From Rhodoferax sp. (GTDB lineage: Bacteria; Pseudomonadota; Gammaproteobacteria; Burkholderiales; Burkholderiaceae_C): a DNA stretch of 32,746 nucleotides. The notes below the pieces were generated by a model. That model searched no databases. It was not told where the DNA came from and saw only the letters and a list, made by a program, of their open reading frames with translations. The stretch lies in contig NZ_JAQTMS010000061.1 in the NCBI RefSeq assembly GCF_028714215.1, forward strand, positions 1 to 32,746. Direction: 5' to 3'. The position numbers and the translations under genes are program-made. The stretch's first letter is position 1. Each line of letters opens with the position of its first letter. Below, one piece after another: positions 21,364-29,510 of this stretch.

Positions 21364-22347
21364 GTGCGTCGTCTCCTTATCTCAATTGTTGTCATTGCCG
21401 CTGTTCTGGGTGGCGCCACCGCCTGGTGGCTGAACCAGAACCTGAGCTTGAACGCCGACACGGTCGAGCTGTCGGTGGAGCCGGGAACATCGGTGCGCGC
21501 CGTAGCCCAATTGGTCAGCGACGCTGGCGTACAGGTCAATCCGTCCCTGCTGTACTGGTGGTTTCGTCTGTCGGGACAATCGCGCCAGATCAAGGCTGGC
21601 AGCTATGAAATCGAGGCCGGCGCCAGCCCGCGCAGCTTGTTGCGAAAACTGGTGCGCGGCGAAGAGGCGCTGCGAGCGGTCACGCTGGTCGAGGGCTGGA
21701 ACTTCAACCAGGTTCGAGCGGCGCTGGCCAAAGCCGAGCAGCTCACGCCCGATTCGAAAGGACTGCCCGACTATCTGATCATGAAAGTACTGGGCCGACC
21801 GGGCCTGCCGGCGGAGGGACGCTTTTTTCCTGACACCTATACCTACGCCAAAGGCAGCAGCGACCTGGCGGTGCTCAAACGCGCAATGCGCGCCATGGAT
21901 AAGGCACTGGCAGCGGCCTGGCAGCAGCGCGCCAGCGAAACTCCGCTGCAGTCCGCGGAACAGGCGCTGATTCTGGCCAGCATTGTCGAGAAGGAGACCG
22001 GACGCAGCAGCGACCGACCGATGATTGCCGGTGTATTCACCAACCGCTTGCGCATCGGCATGATGCTGCAAACCGATCCGAGCGTGATTTACGGTTTGGG
22101 TGAGGCCTTTGACGGCAACTTGCGACGCCGCGACCTGCAAACCGACACACCCTGGAATACCTACACCCGCGCCGGTTTGCCAGCGACCCCGATTGCCATG
22201 CCGGGCAAGCCGGCGCTGCTGGCGGCCGTGCAGCCGGCAGCCACCAAGGCGCTGTACTTTGTGGCTCGCGGCGACGGCAGCAGCCAGTTCAGCGCCAGCC
22301 TGGAAGAGCACAATCGAGCGGTCAACAAATACCAGCGCGGACAGTAA
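21364..22347 (+). CDS. mltG: Endolytic murein transglycosylase MltG
   Basis: A 327-residue inner-membrane lytic transglycosylase (YceG family) that cuts nascent glycan strands and helps set their length. One N-terminal membrane segment (about 3-22) is followed by a LysM-like region and the catalytic domain, in which Glu209 of ASIVEKETG is the expected catalytic residue and VFTNRLRIGMMLQTDPSVIYGLG follows. The end reads YFVARGDGSSQFSASLEEHNRAVNKYQ, as in the family. I prefer the GTG at 21364, with GGAAGG ten bases before it, over the ATG at 21346, which lacks a ribosome binding site. It leads an operon-like run mltG-tmk-holB-pilZ-tatD that is widely conserved in proteobacteria. Confidence 0.94.
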   Translation: MRRLLISIVVIAAVLGGATAWWLNQNLSLNADTVELSVEPGTSVRAVAQLVSDAGVQVNPSLLYWWFRLSGQSRQIKAGSYEIEAGASPRSLLRKLVRGEEALRAVTLVEGWNFNQVRAALAKAEQLTPDSKGLPDYLIMKVLGRPGLPAEGRFFPDTYTYAKGSSDLAVLKRAMRAMDKALAAAWQQRASETPLQSAEQALILASIVEKETGRSSDRPMIAGVFTNRLRIGMMLQTDPSVIYGLGEAFDGNLRRRDLQTDTPWNTYTRAGLPATPIAMPGKPALLAAVQPAATKALYFVARGDGSSQFSASLEEHNRAVNKYQRGQ

Positions 22348-22353
22348 CTGCAC

Positions 22354-23013
22354 ATGACAACAGGAAGTCTCTTGAACGGTCTTTTTATCAGTTTTGAAGG
22401 CATTGATGGCGCCGGTAAATCAACCCACATCGAGGGACTGGCACAAGCATTTCACGCGCAGGGCAGGGTGGTAACCATTACCCGCGAGCCGGGTGGCACA
22501 GCGCTGGCAGAAAAATTGCGGCTGCTGGTGCTGAGCGATCCAATGGATGCCATGACCGAAGCTTTGCTGGTGTTTGCCGCGCGGCGTGATCATTTGCAGC
22601 AGGTGATTGAGCCGGCGCTGGCGCGCGGCAATGTGGTGCTGTGCGACCGCTTTACCGACGCCACCTTCGCCTACCAGGGCGGTGGACGCGGCTTTGATCT
22701 GAATTTGCTGTCGATGCTGGAGCAAATGGTGCAAACCACGGCTGTGAAGGAAAACACTTTTATCCGGCAGCCGAATCTGACCATCTGGTTTGACCTTCCG
22801 GCCGAAGTGGCGGCCCAGCGTTTGACGGGTGCACGCACGCCGGACAAGTTTGAGGCTCAGCCGCTTGAGTTTTTCAGACGCGTGGCGAACGGCTATTTGC
22901 AGCGCATGAGGGTCAATCCAGTTCGTTTCGCGCGGATTGACGCGGACTGCACGCGTGATGCCGTTTGGCTACAGGTCTTGAGCGCCCTTCAAGGCAGGGG
23001 GTGGCTGCCATGA
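22354..23013 (+). CDS. tmk: Thymidylate kinase
   Basis: A 219-residue P-loop kinase phosphorylating dTMP to dTDP. The P-loop is FEGIDGAGKST (residues 14-24), followed by TREPGGTALAEKLR, the nucleotide-binding LCDRFTDATFAYQGGGRG, and a lid-type region (RLTGARTPDKFEAQPLEFF). Basic residues in the P-loop region and the GGT element are in line with the bacterial type. The ATG at 22354 is six bases after mltG; the stop overlaps the holB start by ATGA. It supplies dTTP precursors and is a normal member of this cluster. Confidence 0.96.
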   Translation: MTTGSLLNGLFISFEGIDGAGKSTHIEGLAQAFHAQGRVVTITREPGGTALAEKLRLLVLSDPMDAMTEALLVFAARRDHLQQVIEPALARGNVVLCDRFTDATFAYQGGGRGFDLNLLSMLEQMVQTTAVKENTFIRQPNLTIWFDLPAEVAAQRLTGARTPDKFEAQPLEFFRRVANGYLQRMRVNPVRFARIDADCTRDAVWLQVLSALQGRGWLP

Positions 23014-24011
23014 GTGACGGCACCGTGGCACCCTGGATTGCCGCGCAAAGCCAGGCACTGCTGGCACAACGCGGCCATGCCTGGTTGTTGGCGGGACCGT
23101 CCGGTCTGGGCCAGTACAGCCTGGCCCTGGCACTGGTCCGCGCCTGGCTTTGCGACCAACCCTCGGCACATGGCGCTTGCGGCAACTGCGCCAGTTGCCA
23201 CGCGATCGACGTGCACACGCATGCCGATTTGTGTGTTCTGATGCCGGAGACCGTGATGCTGGAATTGGGCTGGCCTTTGAGTGAAAAAGCACAATCCGAC
23301 ATTGACGACAAGAAGCGCAAGGCCAGCAAGGAAATCCGGGTCGATGCGATGCGTGACGCGGTCGAGTTCGCGCAGCGCACCAGCGCCCGGGGCCGGGGCA
23401 AGGCGGTACTGGTATTTCCGGCTGAACGCATGAATGTGGTCACTGCTAATGCACTGCTCAAGACACTGGAGGAACCACCCGGCGATGTCAAGTTCGTGTT
23501 GGCCAGCGAAGCCGCTTATCAATTGCTGCCGACGATTCGAAGTCGTTGTCTGGGCCATACCATGGTGTGGCCGCAGGTCGACGCGGCCTTGGCATGGCTG
23601 GAGGCTCAGGGCTTGGCCGCTGGAGCGGCCAAGGTCATGCTGCAAGCGGCCGGTGGACGGCCCGAGGACGCACTGTCGTTTTCTCGATCGGTGCAGGATG
23701 CACAAGCCTGGGTCAAACTCCCGAAGGCGATGGCGCGGGGCGATGTGAGCGTGCTGAAAGACTGGTCACCGGCGCAAACCGTGAGTGCTTTACACAAACT
23801 TTGTCACGATATGCTGGCAATGAAAGCCGGCGCCAGGCCCAGGTTTTTTGAAACGGCTGACCTACCGGCGGGTGGTTCCGTGGCCACGTTGACAAGCTGG
23901 GCTCACGCCTTGTCCGTGACCCAACGCACGGTGGAACACCCCTTCAATGCCGGCTTGATGCTTGAAGCACTTGTGAGCCAGGCTCAAATGGCCCTAAACT
24001 CAAACCCATAG
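23010..24011 (+). CDS. holB: DNA polymerase III delta-prime subunit
   Basis: A 333-residue clamp-loader subunit. The nucleotide site is degenerate (GPSGLGQYS, 29-37, with Gln in place of the Walker A Lys), as expected for delta-prime, which does not hydrolyse ATP. A four-cysteine zinc module is present: Cys48, Cys57, Cys60 and Cys63 in LCDQPSAHGACGNCASCH. The SRC motif of sensor 1 appears as TIRSRC. The ATG at 23010 overlaps the tmk stop; an upstream in-frame ATG at 22965 lies within tmk and is less likely. A short 14-base gap leads into pilZ. Confidence 0.95.
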   Translation: MSDGTVAPWIAAQSQALLAQRGHAWLLAGPSGLGQYSLALALVRAWLCDQPSAHGACGNCASCHAIDVHTHADLCVLMPETVMLELGWPLSEKAQSDIDDKKRKASKEIRVDAMRDAVEFAQRTSARGRGKAVLVFPAERMNVVTANALLKTLEEPPGDVKFVLASEAAYQLLPTIRSRCLGHTMVWPQVDAALAWLEAQGLAAGAAKVMLQAAGGRPEDALSFSRSVQDAQAWVKLPKAMARGDVSVLKDWSPAQTVSALHKLCHDMLAMKAGARPRFFETADLPAGGSVATLTSWAHALSVTQRTVEHPFNAGLMLEALVSQAQMALNSNP

Positions 24012-24025
24012 CCATAAGCAAATCA

Positions 24026-24376
24026 ATGTCATCCAGCCCGCGCCCCAGCGTCATTCAATTGGCGATCAAGGAAAAATCGGCTCTTTACGCAGCCTATATC
24101 CCGCTATTTGCGGAAGGCGGCATTTTTATCCCAACCTTGCGCGACTACCAGCTGGGCGATGATGTCTATGTGTTGTTGTCCCTGCCGGAGGAGCCGGAGC
24201 GCTACCCGGTGGCCGGAACCGTGGCCTGGGTGACGCCAGCCAAGGCCGCCAACCATCGCAAACAAGGCATTGGCATCCAGTTCCCCAAAGACGAAAAATC
24301 GCGCGCTCTGCGGCTCAAGATAGAACAGATTTTGGGCTCCCACATGGCATCGGACCGGCCGACACAAACCATTTAG
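24026..24376 (+). CDS. pilZ: Type IV pilus PilZ-domain protein (PilZ)
   Basis: A 116-residue single-domain protein of the PilZ type named after Pseudomonas aeruginosa PilZ, needed for type IV pilus assembly with FimX/PilB partners. Matching segments are LAIKEKSALYAAYIPLFAEGGIFIPT, LGDDVYVLLSLPEEPERYPVAGTVAWVTP and KQGIGIQFP. It lacks the N-terminal RxxxR and the D/NxSxxG motifs that bind c-di-GMP in other PilZ domains, like the Pseudomonas protein, so it is probably not a direct c-di-GMP receptor. It lies after holB, as in Pseudomonas. Two pilus-type ATPases appear 1.6 kb downstream. Confidence 0.92.
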   Translation: MSSSPRPSVIQLAIKEKSALYAAYIPLFAEGGIFIPTLRDYQLGDDVYVLLSLPEEPERYPVAGTVAWVTPAKAANHRKQGIGIQFPKDEKSRALRLKIEQILGSHMASDRPTQTI

Positions 24377-24422
24377 CCGGAATACTGTTTCGCGGTCGGC
24401 TGGCTTCCCAATCTGGTTCCTC

Positions 24423-25241
24423 ATGTTCACCGATTCACACTGTCATCTGACTTTCCCGGAACTGGCAGCGCAAATGCCGGCCATCCGCCAAGCCATGCTC
24501 CAGGCGCGAGTGAGCCGCGCCTTGTGCATTTGTACGACGCTGGAGGAGTTTGACGCGGTTCACGGTCTGGCACTCCAGCATGACAACTTATGGGCCACGG
24601 TTGGCGTGCACCCGGACAATGAAAATGTCGCTGAACCGAGTCTGCAGGATCTGTTGACCAGGGGACAAATGCCACGGGTGGTTGGAATCGGTGAAACGGG
24701 GCTTGACTACTACCGCCTGGGCGGTCGCAGCATAGCCGACATGGGCTGGCAACGTGACCGCTTTCGAACCCATATCCAGGCTGCGCGCCAGTTGGGTCTG
24801 CCACTGGTGATCCATACCCGGTCCGCCGCGGACGACACCTTGGCTATTTTGCGGGAGCAGGGGGAAGATGGATCTGCGGGCAGTGCGGGTGGCGTTTTTC
24901 ATTGCTTCACAGAAACCGCCCAAGTCGCCCGCGCGGCGCTGGACATGGGGTTCTATATTTCTTTTTCCGGCATCTTGACCTTCAAAAACGCCCAGTATCT
25001 GCGTGATGTGGCGGCCTTTGTGCCTCTTGACCGTCTGTTGATTGAAACCGACAGCCCTTATCTGGCACCGGCACCGCACCGCGGTAAAACCAATAACCCA
25101 TCGTTCGTGCCCTATGTGGCGGCAGAATTGGCGGCGCTGCGGAGCTGCCCGGTGGAGGCCGTTGGAAGCATCACCAGCCATAACTTCAACACCTTGTTCA
25201 AAAAGGTTCTGGGGTCGGATCAGGGAACTCTTGAATCATGA
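24423..25241 (+). CDS. tatD: TatD family metal-dependent hydrolase
   Basis: A 272-residue TIM-barrel protein of the amidohydrolase superfamily; TatD-like proteins are metal-dependent deoxyribonucleases. Metal ligands are visible as His6 and His8 (TDSHCHL), the Glu of VVGIGETGLDYY, His in LVIHTR, His in GVFHCF and Asp in LIETDSPYLAP. The C-terminal HNFNTLFKKVLG is normal. It is the usual gene after pilZ in this cluster and is probably the ycfH/tatD-type family member rather than a Tat-secretion component. The stop overlaps the start of the ankyrin gene (ATGA). Confidence 0.93.
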   Translation: MFTDSHCHLTFPELAAQMPAIRQAMLQARVSRALCICTTLEEFDAVHGLALQHDNLWATVGVHPDNENVAEPSLQDLLTRGQMPRVVGIGETGLDYYRLGGRSIADMGWQRDRFRTHIQAARQLGLPLVIHTRSAADDTLAILREQGEDGSAGSAGGVFHCFTETAQVARAALDMGFYISFSGILTFKNAQYLRDVAAFVPLDRLLIETDSPYLAPAPHRGKTNNPSFVPYVAAELAALRSCPVEAVGSITSHNFNTLFKKVLGSDQGTLES

Positions 25242-25885
25242 TAATTTACTTTAAGAGATTTCTATATCTTATTGTTTTTTATTGTTATTCTACTTGTCAT
25301 GCTGGCTCGTTCGATGATTTTTTCAATGCCATAAAGCGGGACGATGCGGACACCGTGAAGGCCTTGCTGAGTCGCGGTTTCGACCCCAATACGCTGGACC
25401 CGGCAGGCGATCACGGTCTGCTTCTGGGCGTCCGGCAATCGTCCCTGAAGGTTGTTGCGGTCCTGCTTGGCTGGCCCAAAGTGAACGTCGAGCCGCGCAC
25501 CCTGCAAGACGAAAGCCCACTCATGCTGGCGGCCCTGAAAGGGTTCACCGAACTCTGCGAAAAACTCATCGCCAGCGGCGCTGATGTGAACAAGCCGGGC
25601 TGGACACCGCTGCATTACGCGGCCACCAATGGGCATCTGGCGGTGATGAACCTGCTGCTGGAGAACCATGCCTACATCGATGCCGCATCGCCCAACGGCA
25701 GCACACCGCTCATGATGGCATCGCACTACGGCACGCCGGCAGCGGTCAAACTGCTGCTGGAGGCCGGTGCCGACCCCTTGCTGAAGAACGAGCAGGGTTT
25801 GACGGCCATTGATTTTGCGCAGCGTGCCGATCGACCTGAATCAGCCAAAATCATTGCCGCCTTTATCCAGAGCAAGAAACCCTAG
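25238..25885 (+). CDS. Secreted ankyrin-repeat protein
   Basis: A 215-residue protein. Residues 1-22 (MIIYFKRFLYLIVFYCYSTCHA) form a signal peptide with probable cleavage after HA. About five ankyrin repeats follow, for example ADTVKALLSRGFDPN, GFTELCEKLIASGADVN, GWTPLHYAATNGHLAVMNLLLENHA and GSTPLMMASHYGTPAAVKLLLEAGADP. Ankyrin repeats bind proteins; the partner is not evident. The signal-peptide DNA is strikingly AT-rich: 25241-25300 is about 18% G+C by hand count, with rare-type codons (ATA, AGA), while the ankyrin body returns to normal composition. It is translationally coupled to tatD, a pairing that I recall in related genomes. A possible promoter for the next gene follows it. Confidence 0.82.
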   Translation: MIIYFKRFLYLIVFYCYSTCHAGSFDDFFNAIKRDDADTVKALLSRGFDPNTLDPAGDHGLLLGVRQSSLKVVAVLLGWPKVNVEPRTLQDESPLMLAALKGFTELCEKLIASGADVNKPGWTPLHYAATNGHLAVMNLLLENHAYIDAASPNGSTPLMMASHYGTPAAVKLLLEAGADPLLKNEQGLTAIDFAQRADRPESAKIIAAFIQSKKP

Positions 25886-25895
25886 GAAACGGGCT

Positions 25896-25922
25896 TTGTC
25901 TACTTTATACGATGTATATTAT
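25896..25922 (+). promoter_or_regulatory. Promoter candidate upstream of the PilU-type ATPase
   Basis: The 62-base gap behind the ankyrin gene is AT-rich. TTGTCT (25896-25901) and TATTAT (25917-25922) match the -35 and -10 consensus at four and five positions with a spacing of 15, shorter than ideal. It would start a transcript through the two pilus-type ATPases. Confidence 0.3.
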
Positions 25923-25947
25923 GTTAATAAACAAATAGGACTCGGCG

Positions 25948-27084
25948 ATGCGGCAATTTGAAAGCGTTCAAACTCCCTCCTTGACCGACGACCTCGGCGC
26001 TTACCTTCAGTACCTGGTCGAAGTTGAGGGATCCGATTTGTTTTTGACGGTCGGTGCCGTGCCGACGGTCAAAGTCGAGGGCAACATGCGACCCATGGCG
26101 ATGCCGCCGTTGGCGCCAGCCCGCGTCAAGGAACTGGCCTACTCGATGATGAGCGAGTCCCAAATGCGCCAATTTGAAGCCGATCTGGAATGTGATCTGG
26201 CGATAGGGATTGAAACGCTTGGGCGCTTTCGGCTCAATGTGTACCTCCAGCGTGGCGAGGTCGGCATGGTCATCCGTTATGTCAAAAACAAGATTCCCTC
26301 CCTGTCGGCCCTCAAGCTGCCAAGCGTCCTGCAGAAATTGGCTCTGCTCAAGCGCGGCCTGGTGCTGGTCGTGGGTGCCGCCGGGTCAGGTAAATCAAGC
26401 ACCCTGGCCGCCATGCTCGACCACCGCAATGAAGTGGCTCCCGGTCACATCCTGACCATTGAAGACCCGATCGAATTTCTTCACCCCCACAAAAAATGCG
26501 TGGTCGACCAACGCGAAGTTGGGCTCGATACCCATTCGTTTGAGGATGCGCTCAGGCACGCCATGCGGGAAGCACCGGACGTGATCATGATCGGTGAAAT
26601 CCGTGACCAGATCACCATGCAGCATGCCATGAACTATGCCGAAACGGGGCACTTGTGTCTCTCCACGCTGCACGCCAATAACGCCAATCAGGCGATCGAA
26701 CGCATCGTCAACCTTTTCCCCGAAGGATCAAGAAAACAGATCTTGATGGACCTTTCCCTGAATTTGAAAGGTGTCATCGCACAGCGTTTGATCCAGGGCA
26801 CCGATAATCGTTTGCTTCCCGCAACCGAAATCATGCTGCAATCGCCTTTCATTTCGGATTTGATCCAAAAAGGACAAGTTGATCAAATCAAGGCGGCGAT
26901 TGCCAAAAGTACCGAGATTGGAATGCATACTTTCGACCAGTCCTTGTTCGATCTGTTCACGCGGCACGAAATCACCTTGACGCAGGCGATTGACTATGCG
27001 GATTCGAAGACCGATTTGTCCCTTCACATCAGGCTCAGTGGCGGCAAACCCCAGCAGACCCCGGGGTTGACAATTGAACGATGA
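25948..27084 (+). CDS. pilU: PilT/PilU family type IV pilus retraction ATPase
   Basis: A 378-residue hexameric ATPase of the PilT/PilU branch, which powers pilus retraction at the inner membrane. Walker A is GAAGSGKSS (143-151), the Asp box follows as LTIEDPIEFLH, Walker B is DVIMIGEIRD (211-220), and the His box is TGHLCLSTLHANNA. The sequence reads closer to PilU than PilT in KCVVDQREVGLDTHSFEDALRHAMREAPDVIMIGEIRDQ and in the extended C-terminus after residue 330. PilT itself is not in the window. The ATG at 25948 has AGGA eight bases upstream. The stop overlaps the start of the GspE-like gene by ATGA, so the two are made together. It is possible that the protein serves another secretion-type machine. 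Confidence 0.85.
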   Translation: MRQFESVQTPSLTDDLGAYLQYLVEVEGSDLFLTVGAVPTVKVEGNMRPMAMPPLAPARVKELAYSMMSESQMRQFEADLECDLAIGIETLGRFRLNVYLQRGEVGMVIRYVKNKIPSLSALKLPSVLQKLALLKRGLVLVVGAAGSGKSSTLAAMLDHRNEVAPGHILTIEDPIEFLHPHKKCVVDQREVGLDTHSFEDALRHAMREAPDVIMIGEIRDQITMQHAMNYAETGHLCLSTLHANNANQAIERIVNLFPEGSRKQILMDLSLNLKGVIAQRLIQGTDNRLLPATEIMLQSPFISDLIQKGQVDQIKAAIAKSTEIGMHTFDQSLFDLFTRHEITLTQAIDYADSKTDLSLHIRLSGGKPQQTPGLTIER

Positions 27085-29510
27085 CTGCGCAAAACCTGTC
27101 CCTCTTCTGGCCCCTGCCCTCCCGCTTTCGATTTGCTTCCGAAGCGCAGGCGTCGGCCAGGCTTGCGGTAGAGGTCCAACTGCTCGATGGCGAACTCATT
27201 CATGGTGACTTGCCGGCCGATGAAAGCCTGTCGGAGAGTTCAGAGCTGACGCTGTTGTTCAGGGGGCAGCCGCTGGTCCTTGCGGTCTCCGAAATCCGAA
27301 CCGTGACATGCTCTGATTGCCTTGCCCAGACTGCTGATGCCGGAGTCCCTGCGGCGCAGGGACAAGGTCTGGCACATGAGGAGGCCGGCACTTTTCATGT
27401 TCTTTTTGCGGATGGCAAACAATTGGATGGTCAGACCTGGGGCTATCTGAACCAAAAGGCGGGTGGCGTTTACCTCTATGTTCAGCAGGCCGATTCCCGG
27501 TTCAAGGCCGTTTGGATACCCAGAAATTCGTTGCGGAGCATTCGTTTCGATCCCTCTCGCCCCGCGGTCCCAGCGCCGGCCTTATCCGATGCCAGCGTCC
27601 GGTCCGAGGAAGTGGTTGCGACAAAGCCAGCGCCACCTAAAGCGGGCCTGGCAAGCAACATGGATGAACTGTCGCTGGAACTGGAAAAGGCCCGCGGGAA
27701 AGCTGTTATTTCATTGGCTCAGGCGCTGCTTGAACTCCGGCTTCTGGATGAGAAAACGTTTACTGAATTGCAGGCCGGTGGGTCCGGCAAGTTTCGCGCC
27801 TATATCGATGACCGAGTGAGCAATTCGGATCAGTTCAAACTGGAACTCGAACATGCCAGGGCGCTGATGGTCAGAACGCCCGAGGTCGACGCGCAGGCAT
27901 TCAAGGTGGCACCTCAAGCGCTGCTCAAGATCGGCTGGAATGAAGCCGCCAAGCATTCGGTAGTGCCGTTGGGCATGACTGCCGGAACCCTTTATATGGC
28001 GTCATTCAGTCCCATGAATCGGGAACTGTCGGCCCGATTGAGCATGATTGCCGGCTGCAATCTGGTGCTGGTGTGGGCCTCCAAGATGCAAGTCGATGCC
28101 AGGATCAGCCGGGAACTCGACAACGGCCGCCCGCCGGACGCGACCCCCACCGGGCCGGTCTTGAAGGCTGGCTTGCTCAAACACCCGGCTCAGGATCTTC
28201 AATCCCTGCTGGCAGCGGCGCAGAACGAGATCAGGGTTCAAGGAGCCGAAGTCCACAGCGCAGCGGTGGATGAGCGTTCCAGCGTGGTGCTGCTGGTCAA
28301 ACGCGTGATCACGGATGCGCACAAGCAAAAAGCTTCCGACATTCATATTGAAACCAATCCCGGAGAAGAGACTTCAAGGATTCGTTTTCGCGTAGACGGG
28401 GATCTGGAGGAGTACCTGAAACTGCCTGCAGATTTGCGTGCCACCCTGGTTTCCCGTATCAAGGTCATGAGCAAACTTGATATTTCGGAGCGGCGACGGC
28501 CGCAGGATGGAAAAATCAATTTTTCCGACTATTCCGATATCAAACTCGAACTGCGGGTTGCGATTCTCCCGACGCACGACAATCTGGAAGACGTGGTGAT
28601 GCGCTTGCTGGCCTCCAGCAAACCGATTCCACTGGCCCAGCTAGGCTTCTCGGCGCGCGACAGCGAAATCGTCAAACGGCTGGTGCACCATCCGTTTGGA
28701 CTGCTCCTTGCCTGTGGTCCGACGGGCTCGGGTAAAACCACCACCCTGCACTCCTTGTTGAGCGAGATAAACACCGAAAATCGAAAAATATGGACCGCCG
28801 AGGACCCGATTGAAATCACCCAGCCCGGTTTACGCCAACTCCAGATCAATCCCAAGATCGGCTTGACTTTCGCTGCCGCGATGCGCGCTTTTTTACGGGC
28901 CGATCCGGACGTCATCATGATCGGCGAGGTGCGTGACGACGAAACTGCGAACGTCTGCATTGAGGCCTCGCTGACCGGGCACCTGGTCCTGTCCACCTTG
29001 CATACCAATGGTGCGGCCGAAAGTGTCAGCCGGCTGCTGGAATTGGGCATGGATCCTTTGAACTTCGGCGACTCCCTGATCGGTGTCGTGGCGCAAAGGC
29101 TGGTTCGCGGTTTGTGCAAACACTGTGCGACGTCAAAAGTGCTTTCCGACGACGCCTTGCAATCTCTGGTGAATGACTACATCTCTGGCACAGATTTGAC
29201 TGTTGACGAAGGACGCAAACGCCTTTTGGCGGCGGCTTGGTCCGGGGACCTGGCCGGGGCTCCGGCATCAGTACATGAAGCAGTGGGCTGTGAACACTGC
29301 GGTGGCCGAGGCTATAAAGGCCGTACCGGTATTTATGAGGTGCTGGAAAACGTGGGTGAGATGAGGCACAAGATACAGACGGGGGCTCCGACCTCAGAAA
29401 TTTTTGCGGCGGCCTCCCGCGCCGGCATGCGAACCCTGCGTCAGGATGCGCTGGAAAAGGTGCTCGCCGGCATGATCGATCTGGAGCAGGCTAAAACCGT
29501 TTACACCTGA
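27081..29510 (+). CDS. GspE/PilB family ATPase with an unusual N-terminal extension
   Basis: An 809-residue protein, considerably longer than PilB or GspE (about 500-570). The C-terminal half is a complete secretion ATPase: N2-type region ASDIHIE and RVDGDLEEYL, Walker A GPTGSGKTT (546-554), Asp box WTAEDPIEI, Walker B DVIMIGEVRDDE (610-621), His box STLHTN and a zinc site CKHC (679-682) with CEHCGGRGYKGR (737-748). Residues 200-350 resemble the MshE/GspE N-terminal domain (ALLELRLLDEKTF...). Residues about 28-160 hold two similar beta-rich units (VEVQLLDGELIHGD and FHVLFADGKQLDGQ) not found in standard members. It overlaps pilU by four bases and is convergent with the cyclase gene. Whether it drives pilus extension or secretion is not certain. 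Confidence 0.88.
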   Translation: MTAQNLSLFWPLPSRFRFASEAQASARLAVEVQLLDGELIHGDLPADESLSESSELTLLFRGQPLVLAVSEIRTVTCSDCLAQTADAGVPAAQGQGLAHEEAGTFHVLFADGKQLDGQTWGYLNQKAGGVYLYVQQADSRFKAVWIPRNSLRSIRFDPSRPAVPAPALSDASVRSEEVVATKPAPPKAGLASNMDELSLELEKARGKAVISLAQALLELRLLDEKTFTELQAGGSGKFRAYIDDRVSNSDQFKLELEHARALMVRTPEVDAQAFKVAPQALLKIGWNEAAKHSVVPLGMTAGTLYMASFSPMNRELSARLSMIAGCNLVLVWASKMQVDARISRELDNGRPPDATPTGPVLKAGLLKHPAQDLQSLLAAAQNEIRVQGAEVHSAAVDERSSVVLLVKRVITDAHKQKASDIHIETNPGEETSRIRFRVDGDLEEYLKLPADLRATLVSRIKVMSKLDISERRRPQDGKINFSDYSDIKLELRVAILPTHDNLEDVVMRLLASSKPIPLAQLGFSARDSEIVKRLVHHPFGLLLACGPTGSGKTTTLHSLLSEINTENRKIWTAEDPIEITQPGLRQLQINPKIGLTFAAAMRAFLRADPDVIMIGEVRDDETANVCIEASLTGHLVLSTLHTNGAAESVSRLLELGMDPLNFGDSLIGVVAQRLVRGLCKHCATSKVLSDDALQSLVNDYISGTDLTVDEGRKRLLAAAWSGDLAGAPASVHEAVGCEHCGGRGYKGRTGIYEVLENVGEMRHKIQTGAPTSEIFAAASRAGMRTLRQDALEKVLAGMIDLEQAKTVYT

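Noticed and set aside
24026..24376. PilZ protein as a c-di-GMP receptor
   Set aside because: The RxxxR and D/NxSxxG motifs that bind the nucleotide are missing, as in Pseudomonas PilZ.
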